A stretch of DNA of 64,000 nucleotides from Lewinellaceae bacterium (lineage in GTDB: Bacteria > Bacteroidota > Bacteroidia > Chitinophagales > Saprospiraceae). Within the stretch, counting starts at the first letter, position 1; each line of letters starts with the position of its first letter. The translations under genes were made by a program, and so were the position numbers. The notes under the pieces are model-generated. The model made no database searches. It worked only from the letters and a program-made list of their open reading frames with translations, and was not told where the DNA came from. Below are positions 62,392 to 64,000 of this stretch, piece by piece. The stretch spans positions 310,001 through 374,000 of the forward strand of contig JADJWX010000002.1 of the NCBI GenBank assembly GCA_016716135.1. Direction: 5' to 3'.

Positions 62392-63613
62392 AAAACTTGG
62401 TTTTAACAGAATGGCTCAAATCGCGGAAGTAGCCAAAACTAATTTGTTGTTGGTCCAAATGGTTCAGCAGGCTGTGGCCGGTGACCGACAGTGGCGTGGT
62501 TATGATCCAGTTCAAGCCGTTATTCCAGATGCGATGGTGCGGAAAGTTTTCCAATGCTTTTTGAAGGTCGGCGTAGCGCAAGGGGCAGCCGAGTTCAAAG
62601 ACATTTTGCTTTCGGTTGGCCCCCAGGCTGCTGGTAGCCCCCAGGTTTTCCAGCCGCCCGCCGCGCATGAAAAGCATTTGGTCGGCTACCGCTTCAGTTT
62701 CGTGCAGGTGTTGCGAACTGATCAGGACAGCCATTGGGCGGCGCAGGCTTTTTGTCAGGTTGCGCAAATCGTTCAGCACAATAAACTGCGTTTTCACATC
62801 GAGAAATGCCAACGGCTCGTCGATGATCAACAGCTGCGCTTGCCAAACCAGTGCCTTGGCCAGGGAAAAGCGCAGTTTGTACCCTCCGGACAACTCCGTC
62901 CAATCATTTTGCAGGTGCAAACCAAGGCCCAGTCGCTGCACAATGTAGTCTACCGCTTTCCGATTGGCCTCACCGCGCAAGCCATGCCGGGCTGCTTCAT
63001 AATGCAGGTTATCGCGCAGCGAACCGTGCCAGCGGGGTAAGTCTTGTGGCACAAAGGCAATTTTTTGTTTCAGTTGGGGCCATGAACACCGGGCATCCGG
63101 GTCAAACAGCGGGTACCGGAGCGTTCCCGAATCGGCTGCGAGTTCGCCTGCGAGTATGCGCAGCAGGGTGGTTTTTCCGGTGGCGTTTTCACCGACCAGG
63201 CCGGTGATTTGCCCCAGGTGAAGTTCCAGTTTGTCCAGTTGAAGGGTGAAACCGCTGGAAGGATACTTTTTTACAATGTTTTCGGCGCGCAACACCAGAT
63301 CGTCGGGTGCGGTTTGTTGGCGCACTGCCTGGGCGAGGGCATTTTCTTTGGCTGCAAAAGCCTGTTGTGCGGCAGGGTTGTACTCTTGGGCTATCGTATC
63401 GACTGCGGCCTCCAGTTGTTTGATAATCCGCCGTTTTTCACCTGTGCTTTCCGATTCGGCGAGTTGGATTTTTAGCAGGATCACTTCATCCTCGCGTTCG
63501 GTGTTGATCGCAAAATTCCGGGCAAAATCGACCAGCAAAGCCGCTCCGCGCTCCGGATGCTCGCGAATGACCTGCCGAATGGCTTCGGCGCGATGTTGAA
63601 CCTGTTCCGTCAT
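62375..63613 (-). CDS. ABC ATPase with N-terminal effector-associated-like domain
   Basis: A 412-residue protein. Residues ~1-75 form a helical domain resembling EADs (IREHPERGAALLVDF, EDEVILLKIQ). It matches the small upstream protein. A linker follows, then the ABC domain (~105-320): Walker A GENATGKTT (141-149), Q-loop VPQD, signature LSGGY (241-245), Walker B LLIIDEP (261-267). At the H-loop the sequence is LISSQHLHE, so the usual His is probably Gln. The last ~90 residues are unrecognised. ATG starts within the stop of the upstream gene (ATGA overlap). The ATPase is a single domain and needs the 8-TM partner encoded next. Confidence 0.85.
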   Translation of the reverse strand: MTEQVQHRAEAIRQVIREHPERGAALLVDFARNFAINTEREDEVILLKIQLAESESTGEKRRIIKQLEAAVDTIAQEYNPAAQQAFAAKENALAQAVRQQTAPDDLVLRAENIVKKYPSSGFTLQLDKLELHLGQITGLVGENATGKTTLLRILAGELAADSGTLRYPLFDPDARCSWPQLKQKIAFVPQDLPRWHGSLRDNLHYEAARHGLRGEANRKAVDYIVQRLGLGLHLQNDWTELSGGYKLRFSLAKALVWQAQLLIIDEPLAFLDVKTQFIVLNDLRNLTKSLRRPMAVLISSQHLHETEAVADQMLFMRGGRLENLGATSSLGANRKQNVFELGCPLRYADLQKALENFPHHRIWNNGLNWIITTPLSVTGHSLLNHLDQQQISFGYFRDLSHSVKTKFYEDDL

Positions 63614-63906
63614 GCGCGTTCGAGTTTGGATTCGAGTTTTGACCAGGCTGTGTTCAGTGCAGACAATATGCGGTTGGCAATTTGTCGCTTGTTGACCTTT
63701 GCTTCCTGCCGGTCAACGATTGCACGTTGCGTTTCTTTCTCCAATTCAGTAAAATCCATGCTGATCATAATCGCTTCATCTTCCATATTAGCATGGAAGT
63801 CGCGCATAAAATCGATCAGCCGGCGCACAGCATCAGCTACAGCGTCGGCTGCGATACAATCCTTTATCTCGTTGCGTCGGTCCAGTATTTCGTTTGGAGA
63901 AATCAA
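63610..63906 (-). CDS. Small helical effector-associated-domain-like protein
   Basis: A 98-residue, all-helical protein (IKDCIAADAVADAVRRLIDFM, EDEAIMISMDFTELEKE, KVNKRQIANRILSALN). Its pattern repeats the N-terminal domain of the next gene: (L/I)(V/I)DF.R(N/D)F, EDE(V/A)I, and a final Leu/Ala helix. It resembles the EAD group that couples sensors and effectors in bacterial conflict systems. TTG 63904-63906 is chosen because the frame's upstream part (to 63990) would lie before a TAGATTTG -7 box. A 4-bp ATGA overlap couples it to the ATPase. The EAD assignment is by pattern only. Confidence 0.7.
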   Translation of the reverse strand: MISPNEILDRRNEIKDCIAADAVADAVRRLIDFMRDFHANMEDEAIMISMDFTELEKETQRAIVDRQEAKVNKRQIANRILSALNTAWSKLESKLERA

Positions 63907-63938
63907 GCGCGGGTGTCGGATTTGCTGTTTATGTAGCG

Positions 63939-63946
63939 CAAATCTA
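63939..63946 (-). promoter_or_regulatory. -7 box of the EAD/ABC operon
   Basis: On the minus strand TAGATTTG fits TAnnTTTG and lies 32 nt before the TTG start. No -33 TTTG at the usual distance. It argues against the longer reading of the first gene, and suggests the operon begins here. Confidence 0.5.
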
Positions 63947-64000
63947 ATTTTTTTGGCTGATGCTGGAAGTGCGTTGTTTGAAAAATACAAAAACGGCGCG

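Overview
The window looks like chromosomal DNA from a Bacteroidota bacterium, most likely of the Saprospiria (Lewinella/Haliscomenobacter relatives); this placement is inferred from gene content. The main pointers are a 2,522-residue secreted repeat protein with a choice-of-anchor L domain and a type IX secretion (type B, gliding-associated) C-terminal domain, a Bacteroidota-type sdhCAB locus, DUF3667, CtlX, DUF2807 and DUF1573 proteins, and upstream boxes matching the Bacteroidota promoter (TTTG, about 19 nt, TAnnTTTG). Coding density is moderate. The intergenic DNA is unusually rich in hairpins and nested inverted repeats. I see no rRNA, tRNA, CRISPR array, phage or intact transposase.

Layout. 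1-341: end of a formiminotransferase-cyclodeaminase. 0.6-9 kb: PhyH-type oxygenase, small membrane protein, secA, nested repeats, gatB, DUF3667 protein. 9-11.4 kb: ctlX, DUF6249-like protein, alpha/beta hydrolase. 11.4-15.3 kb: a repeat-rich island with a small secreted protein and a haloperoxidase-like protein that lacks its catalytic histidines. 15.3-24 kb: NagB/PIG-L fusion, a PLP sulfur-amino-acid enzyme facing an Lrp regulator, M1 peptidase (frameshifted), SPOR protein, AMP nucleosidase, corA. 24.4-32 kb: the giant adhesin. 32-39.4 kb: mazG, secreted proteins, rpsO, pnp with an RGG tail, cdd. 39.5-44.3 kb: sdhC-sdhA-(two secreted proteins)-sdhB. 44.4-56.1 kb: metalloprotease, TetR plus hydrolase, DUF58, PPK2, S4 protein, SCP2, GDPD, DUF2807, DUF1573, recF, lipoprotein. 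56.1-60.8 kb: hutH (frameshifted), OmpH/Skp chaperone, sensor kinase (frameshifted). 60.8-63.9 kb: a three-gene operon in which a small helical protein and the N-terminus of an ABC ATPase share a domain resembling the effector-associated domains (EADs) of bacterial conflict systems, followed by an 8-TM permease. This operon is the best candidate here for an undescribed system.

Five genes (secA N-terminus, DUF3667 C-terminus, M1 peptidase, hutH, sensor kinase) each need one extra nucleotide, four of them at or next to a homopolymer run, to restore a full family-like protein. That looks like systematic consensus deletions, or alternatively transcriptional slippage or real decay. Nested intergenic elements, one with a 10-bp target duplication and an uninterrupted relative in the same window, show past activity of small non-autonomous elements.
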